DNA of 64,000 bases from Chitinophaga caeni (GCF_002557795.1 NZ_CP023777.1:682001-746000); one strand, 5' to 3'; shown: positions 45,489-54,339, numbered from the stretch's first letter. The notes: a model not told the origin generated them from the letters alone. Translations and numbers: made by a program.

Positions 45489-46640
45489 ATGTTTCGTAGG
45501 ATTTCAATGGCTGTGATATGTATTTTGGTCATTTCGCTGGGAAAGAGCACTTATGGCCAGATCGGTTCAGGTGATGTGGATGGCAGGGTAAATACTATCA
45601 ATACGGCCGTTCCTTTTCTCCGTATATCCCCAGATGCCCGTAGCGGCGCCATGGGGGATGTCGGGGTTGCTATTTCCCCTGATGCCAATTCTGTTTACTG
45701 GAACCTATCCAAGCTTCCTTTTGCCACCAAAAAAGCAGGGGTTTCCGTAACATATACCCCTTGGTTGAAAGAATTAGTGGACGATGTGTTCCTGGCAACC
45801 TTGAGCGGGTATACACAACTGGACGAGTACCAAGCTATCGGTGGATCGCTTCGATATTTTTCGTTGGGTAATATCAACTTTACGGATATTACCGGGCAAT
45901 CTACCGGGGAATACCGCCCGCGTGAATTTGCTTTAGATGCCGGGTACGCCAGGAAATTATCAGATAATTGGTCGATCGGTTTAACAGCCCGTTATATTTA
46001 CTCCAACCTTGCCAGCGGGCAAAATTCCAGTGGGCAAACAATCCGCCCGGGTAAATCTTTCGCGGTCGATATTTCTACCTTCTACACGAAGGATTTTGAA
46101 AGGGAAGATGGATATTATAACAGGTTCAACTTCGGTGCTGCCATTACGAATATCGGCACTAAAATATCTTACACGCAATCGGCTCTTCAGAAAGACTTTA
46201 TCCCGACAAATCTCGGCGTAGGCGTAGCTTATACTTATCAGATTGATGATTTGAATAAAATCACGGGAGCTTTCGATGTCAACAAATTATTGGTACCGAC
46301 ACCTGATTCCAGCCGTAGTTATTTAGACAAATCAGTATTAGAAGGTATGTTTTCTTCTTTCGGTGATGCTTCCTTCTCGGAAGAATTACATGAATTGATG
46401 TTTTCCTTCGGAGCGGAATATTGGTATAATGATATGTTTGCAGTAAGGGGTGGTTATTATAATGAACATGCCACGAAGGGTAACCGTAAATATTTTACCA
46501 CCGGCCTAGGGGTTAAATATGATATCTTCGGTTTGAACTTTTCTTACCTGGTGCCCACGGGTGGAGGAACGCAAAGGAATCCTTTATCCAATACCTTGCG
46601 CTTTACCCTCACTTTTGATCTCGGTAATAACGACCAATAA
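45489..46640 (+). CDS. porV: Type IX secretion outer-membrane shuttle protein PorV
   Basis: A 383-residue FadL-like beta-barrel. Signal peptide, then the diagnostic PorV start PFLRISPDARSGAMGDVGVA and SVYWNLSKLPFA. The barrel ends in alternating hydrophobic strands (LRFTLTFDL). PorV collects cargo from the translocon SprA and delivers it to PorU. It follows porU on the same strand and is closed by a terminator. Confidence 0.94.
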   Translation: MFRRISMAVICILVISLGKSTYGQIGSGDVDGRVNTINTAVPFLRISPDARSGAMGDVGVAISPDANSVYWNLSKLPFATKKAGVSVTYTPWLKELVDDVFLATLSGYTQLDEYQAIGGSLRYFSLGNINFTDITGQSTGEYRPREFALDAGYARKLSDNWSIGLTARYIYSNLASGQNSSGQTIRPGKSFAVDISTFYTKDFEREDGYYNRFNFGAAITNIGTKISYTQSALQKDFIPTNLGVGVAYTYQIDDLNKITGAFDVNKLLVPTPDSSRSYLDKSVLEGMFSSFGDASFSEELHELMFSFGAEYWYNDMFAVRGGYYNEHATKGNRKYFTTGLGVKYDIFGLNFSYLVPTGGGTQRNPLSNTLRFTLTFDLGNNDQ

Positions 46641-46671
46641 TAGCAATTTAGATAATAAAATTCTTTGTATA

Positions 46672-46711
46672 AAATCCTCCCGCTTGAGAAAGTAGGGAGG
46701 ATTTATATTTT
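46672..46711 (+). terminator. Intrinsic terminator after porV
   Basis: A perfect 10-bp stem (46672-46681 with 46695-46704) and a T-rich tail, 31 bp after the porV stop. Confidence 0.75.
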
Positions 46712-46731
46712 ACTTGTTGCCCTATAAACTG

Positions 46732-46739
46732 TAAGTTTG
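46732..46739 (+). promoter_or_regulatory. -7 box (TAAGTTTG) of ispF
   Basis: A perfect TAnnTTTG box, 32 bp before the ispF start codon. TTG occurs twice at 46714-46719 near the -33 position, somewhat closer than usual. Confidence 0.5.
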
Positions 46740-46771
46740 GGTATTGTCTTAGAAAAATTAGTATTGACACC

Positions 46772-47254
46772 ATGAGTAAATTAAGGATTGGCCTCGGCGT
46801 AGATTTTCACCAATTGGTTGAAGGTAGGGAGTTTTGGTTAGGCGGCATCTTGATCCCGCACGATAGGGGCGCTTTAGGGCACAGCGATGCTGATGTTTTA
46901 TTACATGCCATTTGTGATGCCATGCTGGGAGCAGCGGCCCTAGGCGATATCGGCACCCATTTTCCGGATACGGATATGGCATTCAAAGATATCGACAGTA
47001 AAATCTTGTTGCAAAAAACGATGGCGCTCATTGAAGCCAAGGGGTACCAAGTTGTAAATATCGATGCCACCCTCTGTTTGCAGGCGCCAAAGATCAAGCC
47101 TTATGTTCCTGAAATGCAGGCAATTATTGCACAATTTACCAAGCTGACTACCGGGGAAGTTTCAATTAAGGCAACCACTACCGAAAAATTGGGCTTCGTG
47201 GGCCGGGAAGAAGGCGTAGTTGCATACGCAAACGTGCTTTTAGAAAAAGTCTGA
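46772..47254 (+). CDS. ispF: 2-C-methyl-D-erythritol 2,4-cyclodiphosphate synthase
   Basis: A 160-residue enzyme of the non-mevalonate isoprenoid pathway, of normal length. Zinc ligands Asp11, His13 and His45 lie in LGVDFHQL and [10 protein letters not shown]. The segment [14 protein letters not shown] and the C-terminal [14 protein letters not shown] are canonical. It cyclises CDP-methylerythritol 2-phosphate with release of CMP. Its presence shows that the organism uses the MEP pathway, the target pathway of fosmidomycin. Confidence 0.97.
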   Translation: MSKLRIGLGVDFHQLVEGREFWLGGILIPHDRGALGHSDADVLLHAICDAMLGAAALGDIGTHFPDTDMAFKDIDSKILLQKTMALIEAKGYQVVNIDATLCLQAPKIKPYVPEMQAIIAQFTKLTTGEVSIKATTTEKLGFVGREEGVVAYANVLLEKV

Positions 47255-47311
47255 ACCCACATTTTATCAAAACATTGACAGGATAATTTATTCATTCTCA
47301 ACTTTCAAAAG

Positions 47312-47319
47312 TATCTTTG
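47312..47319 (+). promoter_or_regulatory. -7 box (TATCTTTG) of dut
   Basis: A perfect TAnnTTTG box ending 5 bp before the dut ATG. The predicted transcription start therefore falls at or next to the start codon. Confidence 0.5.
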
Positions 47320-47324
47320 TTTCC

Positions 47325-47768
47325 ATGTCTGGAATTACGCTGAAAATCATCAACGAATCAAATAACCCTATGCCGGAATATGCCACCGCGGAGGCTGCCG
47401 GCATGGATTTAAGAGCACATTTAGATAAGCCTATCATCTTGCAATCCATGGAAAGAACGCTGGTACCTACCGGCTTATTCATGGAGATACCTTCGGGATA
47501 TGAAGCGCAGATCCGCCCGAGAAGCGGTTTGGCCATCAAGCAAGGATTAACCTTGTTAAATACTCCCGGCACGATTGATGCTGATTATAGGGGTGAAGTA
47601 AAGATCATCATGATAAACTTGTCCAAAGAACCGCAAACGATACAACCCGGCGACAGGATAGCACAGATGATTATCGCACCTTTTATCCAGGCAGATATTG
47701 AAAGGGTGACCGTACTTTCCGAAACTGCCAGGGGAACCGGGGGCTTCGGCCATACCGGGAAATCATAA
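47325..47768 (+). CDS. dut: dUTP diphosphatase
   Basis: A 147-residue trimeric dUTPase with all five conserved motifs in order: [42 protein letters not shown] and [10 protein letters not shown]. It hydrolyses dUTP to dUMP, preventing uracil incorporation and feeding thymidylate synthesis. It opens a likely operon with the TPR gene (7-bp gap), the DUF4292 gene and possibly the EnvC-like gene, an order shared by many Bacteroidota. Confidence 0.97.
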   Translation: MSGITLKIINESNNPMPEYATAEAAGMDLRAHLDKPIILQSMERTLVPTGLFMEIPSGYEAQIRPRSGLAIKQGLTLLNTPGTIDADYRGEVKIIMINLSKEPQTIQPGDRIAQMIIAPFIQADIERVTVLSETARGTGGFGHTGKS

Positions 47769-47775
47769 TTTATTC

Positions 47776-49536
47776 ATGCGTAGCACCACCATCTTAATAT
47801 TAACCATAGCCATGGGCCTGATTGCTTGTAAAACCAACCAGGTGCCTACCGCTACCGTGCAACCATACCAGGTTAAAGATCCTTCGGTGCTTACGCAAAG
47901 GGCTGATAGCTTGTTTTTTGCCGCCCAACGTTCCAAGATGCTGGGCGATTACAGGACTGCCATTACCCAATATTCTGATTACCTGAAGCTGGATCGTTAT
48001 AATCCTACCGTTTATTACGAGTTAGCCAGGCTCTTGGTGGAAATAAAAAACCCGGTGGTAGCACTTAGCTTCGCGAGGGTGGCCGTAAAGATGGAACCGG
48101 AAAACCGCTGGTTCCAAAATACATTGGCGGATGCGTATGTACTGAATGAGATGTACGATAGCGCAGCCGTGGTATTTGATTACCTGAGTAAGAACTACGA
48201 GAATAACGAGGACTACTTATTCAATAAAGCGATCTTTTTGGCGCAGGCCAACAAACCCAGGGAAGCTATTGCCGTTTACGATACACTCGAAAAGAAAGTA
48301 GGCGTCGTGGAAGAGATCATTATGCAAAAGCAAAAATTGTATCTCCGGGTCAATGATGTTGGCAATGCTACCAAGGAAATCAAAAAATTAATTGATAGCA
48401 ATCCACTCGAATTAAGATATTATATACTCCTGGCTGAAGTGTATGAAGCTAATAACTATCATACTGAAGCCAGGGAATATTATAACATGGTATTGGATAG
48501 GGATGCTTACAATCCCAGGGCATTAATTGCCCTCGCCAAGATGGCAGAACGCGAAGGGAAACATTACCTGTTTTGGGATTACCTGCAATGTGCCTTCCTA
48601 AGTCCCGATTATAATATCGATGAAAAAGTAGCCTATGTATACCCATATTTACAAATGGGTACGCAGGATACGGTGAAGTTACACGAAGGGATCTTATTGG
48701 CGGAATTAGTGGCCAGGACACATCCCGGGGAAGCTAAGGCATATGCCTTGCTGGGAGATATTTATACGCAAGCGGCGATGGATGAAAACGCTATTGCAGC
48801 ATACAACCATGCCGTAGCATTAGATAGTACCAAGTTCCCGGTGTGGTACCAGTTGATGTACCTCTATTCCAAGAAAGACAATCCAGACTCCTTGCTATTA
48901 ACAAGTAGCCAGGTGATGAAATTATTCCCTTCGGAATTTATGGGTTATTATTTCAATGGATTAGCTAATTATTTCAAGCAGGACTATGGCACAGCCGCCC
49001 AAGTATTGAACCGGTCCGTGGGCTTATCCAACGTGGAAAGTCGTTTGAAGGCAGATGTTTACAGCTTGCTAGGAGATATCTACCATGCTACCGGGCAAAA
49101 TGTCAAATCCGATTCTTGTTATGAATTGGTGCTGAACATACGGCCAAGGGATCACCTCGTCATGAATAATTATAGTTATTATTTATCCTTGCGGGGGGAG
49201 AACCTTGAAAAGGCGGCCAAACTATCAAGGCAAAGTTTAGAATTACAACCGGACAGCCCGGTATATCAAGATACATATGCATGGATATTGTTTAGGCAGG
49301 GAAAATTCAGCGAAGCGAGAACATGGATTGAAAAAGCATTACTACATCCGGATGCACAACAAGATCCAGATGTATTAGAACATTACGGGGATATACTGTA
49401 TAATTTAAAAGAAGTCGAGAAGGCCGTGGAATATTGGCAGTTAGCGAAATCCAAGGGAGCCAACTCTCAAGGTCTTGCCAGGAAAATAGCGGAGAAAAGA
49501 TACATTCACCCCTCTACTTTCCTGGGAAAAGAATAA
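47776..49536 (+). CDS. Tetratricopeptide-repeat lipoprotein
   Basis: A 586-residue protein with a lipoprotein signal (MRSTTILILTIAMGLIACK, Cys18). The rest is a solenoid of at least ten TPR-like helix pairs, for example NPTVYYELARLLVEIKNPVV and DYRTAITQYSDYLKLDRYN. Probably a periplasmic or outer-membrane scaffold. Its place between dut and the DUF4292 lipoprotein is conserved among Bacteroidota and suggests a role in envelope assembly, but no specific function is known to me. Confidence 0.88.
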   Translation: MRSTTILILTIAMGLIACKTNQVPTATVQPYQVKDPSVLTQRADSLFFAAQRSKMLGDYRTAITQYSDYLKLDRYNPTVYYELARLLVEIKNPVVALSFARVAVKMEPENRWFQNTLADAYVLNEMYDSAAVVFDYLSKNYENNEDYLFNKAIFLAQANKPREAIAVYDTLEKKVGVVEEIIMQKQKLYLRVNDVGNATKEIKKLIDSNPLELRYYILLAEVYEANNYHTEAREYYNMVLDRDAYNPRALIALAKMAEREGKHYLFWDYLQCAFLSPDYNIDEKVAYVYPYLQMGTQDTVKLHEGILLAELVARTHPGEAKAYALLGDIYTQAAMDENAIAAYNHAVALDSTKFPVWYQLMYLYSKKDNPDSLLLTSSQVMKLFPSEFMGYYFNGLANYFKQDYGTAAQVLNRSVGLSNVESRLKADVYSLLGDIYHATGQNVKSDSCYELVLNIRPRDHLVMNNYSYYLSLRGENLEKAAKLSRQSLELQPDSPVYQDTYAWILFRQGKFSEARTWIEKALLHPDAQQDPDVLEHYGDILYNLKEVEKAVEYWQLAKSKGANSQGLARKIAEKRYIHPSTFLGKE

Positions 49537-49569
49537 ACAACAGCACTATACCGACAGAGAATTTTATAA

Positions 49570-50415
49570 TTGAAAATGAAGCAGAACGTAGTATTACTAT
49601 TTTTCGTAGCAATGGCAAGCTTGATGATTGTTTCATGCCGATCATCCAAAAAAATATCCAGGTCTGATACGGGATTCCCAACAAAAGACTCAACCGGCTT
49701 GAAACCGGGCGATAGCGCATGGGTAGATCCCGAATTAGCGCAAGCAATTCTCTCCAAGATCCGTAGCCGTGCCATCGACTTCAAAACTTATTCAGCAAAA
49801 CTCAAAGCGGACTATCAAACGGATAAAGGTGAATCTATGAATAACCTTACCGTGGATATTAATATTATCAAGGACAGCCTAATCTGGATGTCGGTAAACG
49901 TCAGCATATTCGGGGAAGTAGCCCGCCTTAAAATTACACCCGACAGCCTGCAAGCGGTTGACAGGTATCATAAGGTGATGTATTTGAGGGATATGGAGAA
50001 TGCGCAAGATGTACTAGGTATTCCTTTCGATTTCGGCACGATCCAGGATTTACTTGTAGGGAATCCTGTATTCTTATCCGATTCTATTACCAAGATAGTG
50101 ACAACCAGCTCCCTGATCTCTTTCAATAGTGTTCAAAATGGCTTCAATAGCCTTTTTAACGTTTATGCCGATGATTACGGTTTGCAACAGAGCCGTGTTA
50201 CCAGCACCGACAGCCTGGGCACGGAGCGTTCCTGCGAGCTCACATACGGCAACTATAAAGAAGTAGATGGTTACCAATTGCCATTTACGAGGCGCGTCTT
50301 CGTTGAAGACAAGCACCTTGTGAAAGTAGCGTTGAATTTCGTACGCGTGGAGTTGAACAAGGAAAAGGTGACTACAAGCTTTAACTTTCCGAGGAATAAA
50401 TTCAAACAAGGATAG
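49570..50415 (+). CDS. DUF4292 lipoprotein
   Basis: A 281-residue protein with a lipobox (MIVSCRSSK, Cys23). The mature part (FKTYSAKLKADYQTDKGE, then DSLIWMSVNVSIFGEVARLKI) is of the DUF4292 type, a LolA/LolB-like beta fold. That resemblance suggests lipoprotein handling or outer-membrane biogenesis, but this is inference. It starts 33 bp after the TPR gene. Confidence 0.87.
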   Translation: MKMKQNVVLLFFVAMASLMIVSCRSSKKISRSDTGFPTKDSTGLKPGDSAWVDPELAQAILSKIRSRAIDFKTYSAKLKADYQTDKGESMNNLTVDINIIKDSLIWMSVNVSIFGEVARLKITPDSLQAVDRYHKVMYLRDMENAQDVLGIPFDFGTIQDLLVGNPVFLSDSITKIVTTSSLISFNSVQNGFNSLFNVYADDYGLQQSRVTSTDSLGTERSCELTYGNYKEVDGYQLPFTRRVFVEDKHLVKVALNFVRVELNKEKVTTSFNFPRNKFKQG

Positions 50416-50510
50416 TTGTATTAACAATCTATTTAGCATCACAGCGTTTAATGTTATAATTTAGATTGTATCTTTAATAATATTGAACTAAAACAGGCTT
50501 TATATATACC

Positions 50511-51923
50511 ATGACGCAATTCAATAAGTGGATTACCATTCTTTTCATCCTGATCATTAGCTCGGGAGGCGCTATTTATGCTCAAAATACCCAGCAGTCA
50601 AGGGAAGAATTGGAAAAACGGAAACGCGAATTGCAACTGGAAATAGAAGAAGCTAGCAAAGCGCTAAAAAACACTAAAAAATCTTCCAGGGAAAGCCTGG
50701 CGCAACTCCGCGTATTAAAAAATAAAATCGAGCTGAGATCCAAGCTAATAAACAATATCAACTCTGAAATCAACTTTATCAACGGGGATATCAACAAGGC
50801 ACAAAGAGATATCAAAACCCTTGAAAGAGATCTCGATACATTGAAAAAACAATATGCCGACCTCATCGTGTATGCTTATAAAAACAGGAGCTCTTACGCG
50901 ATGCTCAACTTTGTTTTCAGTGCTGAAAGCTTTAACGATGCCGTGAAAAGGTATGAATACCTGCGCCAATACCGTGAATATCGCCGTAGGCAGGCCGGGA
51001 CTATCGTTGAAACCCAGGAGCAATTGCAAACAAAAATCGAAAATCTCAAAAATCAGAAGGATAAGCGTTCCCTTACACTTAAAACGGAGCAGGAACAAAG
51101 GAATACATTAGAAAAAGATAAAGAAGAGAAAGACGTTGTTTTCAATAAACTTAAAGCCAGGGAAAAAGAATTAACGGCAGACCTTAATAAAAAGAAAAAA
51201 GATGCGGCCAAAGTTCAGGCCGCCGTAAGGGCCGTGATCCGCCGGGAAATTGAAGAGGCCAGGAAAAAAGCCGCCGCGGAAGAACTTGCCAGGAAGAAAG
51301 CTGCGGAAGCAGAAAGAAAACGCAAAGAAGAAGCAGCTAAAAAACTGGCAGCCCAGAAAGCTGCTGATAATAAATCGAACGAGGCCAATAATACCACCGT
51401 GGCTGCCAATCCCCCTGCCAAAGAAGCCGCACCGGAAAAACCTGTAGACGATGATAAACCCACGAGGAGCATTAACGTATTAGAAGCTACACCTGAAGCA
51501 TTAGCGCTGTCTGAAAACTTTGAAGCGAATAAAGGGAAACTTCCATGGCCTGTTGCTAATGGAGTGATTACAGGCTTCTTCGGTAGACACCGCCACCCTG
51601 TTATTGAAACTATCTGGATGAATAATGATGGATTGATTATAGCAACTCCTAAAAACGAGCCGGTAAGAGCTGTGTTCAACGGTGTTGTCGTAAACGTGTA
51701 TTCCGCTGCCGGTGTAGGTTTCGCGGTATTGATCAATCACGGGAAATATTTCACTAACTACGTTCACTTACAATCGCTCCGCGTTAAGAAAGGCGATAAG
51801 GTTACCACGGGAACCATCCTCGGCACGGCCTTGACAAACGAAGATAATACCGGGGAAATAGAGTTCCAGGTTTGGAGGGATATCAATTTACAAAATCCCC
51901 AACCTTGGATTTTACCTAAATAA
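50511..51923 (+). CDS. EnvC-like murein hydrolase activator with degenerate LytM domain
   Basis: A 470-residue exported protein. After the signal peptide comes a long coiled coil (about 25-280, rich in Glu, Lys, Arg and Gln), then an Ala/Lys-rich stretch and a LytM domain (about 345-470). Its zinc ligands are missing: where active enzymes have HxGxD it reads ETIWMNNDGLII, and the HxH motif is replaced by GEIEFQVWRD. This is the EnvC/NlpD pattern of a non-catalytic activator of amidases at the division site. It should work with a cell-wall amidase encoded elsewhere. Confidence 0.9.
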   Translation: MTQFNKWITILFILIISSGGAIYAQNTQQSREELEKRKRELQLEIEEASKALKNTKKSSRESLAQLRVLKNKIELRSKLINNINSEINFINGDINKAQRDIKTLERDLDTLKKQYADLIVYAYKNRSSYAMLNFVFSAESFNDAVKRYEYLRQYREYRRRQAGTIVETQEQLQTKIENLKNQKDKRSLTLKTEQEQRNTLEKDKEEKDVVFNKLKAREKELTADLNKKKKDAAKVQAAVRAVIRREIEEARKKAAAEELARKKAAEAERKRKEEAAKKLAAQKAADNKSNEANNTTVAANPPAKEAAPEKPVDDDKPTRSINVLEATPEALALSENFEANKGKLPWPVANGVITGFFGRHRHPVIETIWMNNDGLIIATPKNEPVRAVFNGVVVNVYSAAGVGFAVLINHGKYFTNYVHLQSLRVKKGDKVTTGTILGTALTNEDNTGEIEFQVWRDINLQNPQPWILPK

Positions 51924-51984
51924 TCCGGGCGTAGTATTTAAGATACAAAACTCAATAAATTCATTATAATTTTGCTATGAATGC

Positions 51985-52012
51985 ACAACCCCGGCTTGTT
52001 TTCCGGGGTTGT
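51985..52012. terminator. Strong hairpin between EnvC-like and GH76 genes
   Basis: A perfect 10-bp GC-rich stem (51985-51994 with 52003-52012) and an 8-nt loop lie between two convergent genes. Neither side has a good T run, so it may act as an RNA-stabilising hairpin or a weak terminator. Confidence 0.5.
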
Positions 52013-52065
52013 AGCTGGTTCCGAGCCTGGAACTTACCGCAGACTGCGATGGAATGTTTATATCT

Positions 52066-53169
52066 TTAAAGCCGTTCCATGTTCCCCAAACTAACGATTG
52101 CTTCTAACAACATTTCGCCGCTAAGCTGGGTGCTAGTGTCTGTATTCGTTACCTTTTTAGACCAATTTGCGCCGAATATGACTCCCGGCTGCGATGTGCC
52201 TTGCAACCAAAGTACAAGGGCATTATGTAACAAGAAACCTCCAAATAATTTCATGTCGGCTTCAGCGATATTTCCATCCTTGATTAATAAGACCAGGTTC
52301 CTCACCAATATTCCTTTAAATAATCCACCATCACCGCCACCTTCGTCTTTTAGTATGCCATTTTTTGTGATATCGGCAGATAAAGAATGGTGGGCCGTTT
52401 TCAGCGCATCCTTTATATATCCCTCATCCCCGGTAATTTTATACAGTTCAACACCGGAGCCGATAAATACGCCCTGGTTATAAGTAAACTTCCAATCCTT
52501 ATTGGTTCCCCCGGCATCCAACCCATCCCAAACCAAGCCGGTTGCGGGATCTACTAATTGATCCTTTTGCCACCGGTATATTTTTTTTGCCCAAGCCAGT
52601 TCAGCAGGATTATGATCAAGCTGGTATAACCTGGCTGCGATTATACAGGCGGGAGCATTTGCAGGGGTATTTTTATTTTTCCTTTCCTTATTCCAAAAAA
52701 ATCCTCCACCCCAAGTATCATCCCAACCGGTCTTGATATCAATCCACAATAAATCGGCTATATCCTTGTATTTTTTATCCCCGGTAGCTTCAAATGCACG
52801 GATGCAAGCCAATGCCATCCATTCCATATCATCATAATAATCTATGATATAAGAATTTCCATTTTGAATATACATCCCGGAAACCAGTTCATCCATATAT
52901 TTTTTCACGGACTTCTTTTTGGTGCGGATATAAACGTCCGTCAACACATCCAGGGCATGTGCATTCCTCCAGTAATGAAATTTTTTACCACCGCTATTGT
53001 TTTCATTAAAATAGTGTCCCCCGGTGTTATAAAAATTTTGAATCAGCGATTGATACGCGGCATCCGCATTTTTAGTCCAATTTTCTTTATTGCCGGGTAA
53101 CTCCCCGGGCTGCCGTTTTCCAGCAAAAAATATGGCCATTGTGAAAAAAAACTGTACGAATAAGTTCAT
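52066..53169 (-). CDS. Glycoside hydrolase family 76 (alpha-1,6-mannanase-like)
   Basis: A 367-residue protein with a short signal-like N-terminus (MNLFVQFFFTMAIFFAG). The helical barrel carries the catalytic Asp pair in IIDYYDDMEWMALA (Asp113, Asp114), plus WDDTWGGGFFWNKER and TYNQGVFIGSG, all typical of GH76. Such enzymes cut alpha-1,6-mannan backbones, for example of fungal walls. Unlike most Bacteroidota GH76 genes it is not next to a SusC/SusD pair. Confidence 0.9.
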   Translation of the reverse strand: MNLFVQFFFTMAIFFAGKRQPGELPGNKENWTKNADAAYQSLIQNFYNTGGHYFNENNSGGKKFHYWRNAHALDVLTDVYIRTKKKSVKKYMDELVSGMYIQNGNSYIIDYYDDMEWMALACIRAFEATGDKKYKDIADLLWIDIKTGWDDTWGGGFFWNKERKNKNTPANAPACIIAARLYQLDHNPAELAWAKKIYRWQKDQLVDPATGLVWDGLDAGGTNKDWKFTYNQGVFIGSGVELYKITGDEGYIKDALKTAHHSLSADITKNGILKDEGGGDGGLFKGILVRNLVLLIKDGNIAEADMKLFGGFLLHNALVLWLQGTSQPGVIFGANWSKKVTNTDTSTQLSGEMLLEAIVSLGNMERL

Positions 53170-53256
53170 AAGCGCTATTTTAATTTGGAGGAAAGAATCC
53201 TGTTGACAAGTAGCCCTTAATATAAAAATTCATATTAATAAAATTTAAAGAATTAT

Positions 53257-53590
53257 CATTGTTGTCCGGTTAAAATTGATTCATGCTTTGCTGTATTCCT
53301 TGCCAGTTATGGAATACCAGCTAAGGGTGATATGTTCTACATACAGGGTAGCTCCCCCCAAGAAAACAAGAATGCTCCGCTCTGTTGATAGCGAACGAAA
53401 GCCTGGTGATACAGTAGTACAAAAGCTCCTTCGGGCGATCTAATTGGCGGCCGTAATGGCCAATTTGTGCCCTTTTTTGTACTTTTTTGGGCAAGCAAAA
53501 AAGTACAAAAAAGGGGCAGTCGGGCATTGAGTCGAACCTTTAACGGGGATCGTGGTTCTTCCACATTGAAAATTTAGTCGGACAACAATG
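53257..53590 (+). mobile_element. MITE-like element, copy B, with target-site duplication
   Basis: A 334-bp noncoding element. Terminal inverted repeats are CATTGTTGTCCGGT at the left and AGTCGGACAACAATG at the right (53576-53590). It is flanked by perfect 9-bp direct repeats AAGAATTAT (53248-53256 and 53591-53599), which shows that it arrived by transposition. The internal hairpin GTACTTTTTT/AAAAAAGTAC and the GGCCGTAATGGCC palindrome are shared with copies A and C. It is in the same orientation as copy C. Short frames inside (53321-53527, 53337-53564) are shadows. Confidence 0.85.
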
Positions 53591-53640
53591 AAGAATTATG
53601 ATAAATTGTATCTATGGCAACAGGGAATCAATCATAATAT

Positions 53641-53675
53641 TTTGAATTAATTTCAATCATAAGCCAGTACATTTG
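53641..53675 (+). promoter_or_regulatory. Candidate promoter of the lipoprotein gene
   Basis: TTTG at 53641-53644, a 23-bp spacer and a perfect TACATTTG at 53668-53675. The start codon follows 43 bp later. It lies just outside copy B of the MITE, so the insertion left it intact. Confidence 0.55.
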
Positions 53676-53718
53676 CAGCAGAGAAATTTAGAGAATCACA
53701 CGCATTATTTGTTTTCCT

Positions 53719-54330
53719 ATGCTAACGAAACATCTTAAACTAATTGCCTTCGCGGGCTTTATTACCTTGGGTTTTACTTTTTCCAATTGCCGGAATAATC
53801 CCGCAAAGCAAAACGATCAAGATCATGTTGACCATGTTGAAGATGCCGACACCCTCAATACATCGGCTGTTTACCAGGATTGTAGTTTTGATACGAGCAG
53901 CTATCAACCTACTACGGTGAAACTCCTAACCTACGACGAAGGATGGAAAATTCATTGGGATCAAGATGACAAGGTCGCAACCGTGGCCATCAATGCTACC
54001 GATACCTTGCAATTACATATAGGGGGTTGCGATCATTATCAATACCGTGCAAGCTATATCACATCTCCCGACAAATTTGTCGATACCACCTTCCTGCTTA
54101 CAAAAGCGAAATGGGTTGCCGAAAATTTTTTCGATAACGGATTGGAAGCCGCATTTGGAAATGCCATTGCACAGGGAGAATATGACCTTTCTCAAAGTAC
54201 ACCCGGCCAATGGCTGCATTATGACTTAAAAGCGAATGACTCCTGGGAAGAAAATGTTGTTTGCGAAGGGATCGATTTTAATTTAATTAATAATCAAACT
54301 ACGATCACGCTAAGCGGGTACCTTAACTAA
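53719..54330 (+). CDS. Hypothetical lipoprotein between two MITE copies
   Basis: A 203-residue protein with a lipoprotein signal (FTFSNC, Cys24) and an acidic, His/Asp-rich linker (DQDHVDHVEDADT). The remainder contains CSFDTSSYQPTTVKLLTYDE and two further cysteines; no family is recognised. It lies between direct copies B and C of the repeat, which might allow deletion or mobilisation of the gene by recombination between them. Confidence 0.65.
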   Translation: MLTKHLKLIAFAGFITLGFTFSNCRNNPAKQNDQDHVDHVEDADTLNTSAVYQDCSFDTSSYQPTTVKLLTYDEGWKIHWDQDDKVATVAINATDTLQLHIGGCDHYQYRASYITSPDKFVDTTFLLTKAKWVAENFFDNGLEAAFGNAIAQGEYDLSQSTPGQWLHYDLKANDSWEENVVCEGIDFNLINNQTTITLSGYLN

Positions 54331-54339
54331 CTTTTTTTT

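Noticed and set aside
51215..51736. 173-codon antisense ORF within the EnvC-like gene
   Set aside because: It is Ala/Ser-rich low-complexity sequence produced by the Lys/Ala/Glu coiled-coil codons of the sense gene; no independent evidence.
53321..53564. Short ORFs (68 and 75 codons) inside MITE copy B, and a similar one at 54391-54597 in copy C
   Set aside because: They lie wholly inside noncoding repeats. Their similarity to each other follows from the repeat DNA, and composition is unlike the neighbouring genes.
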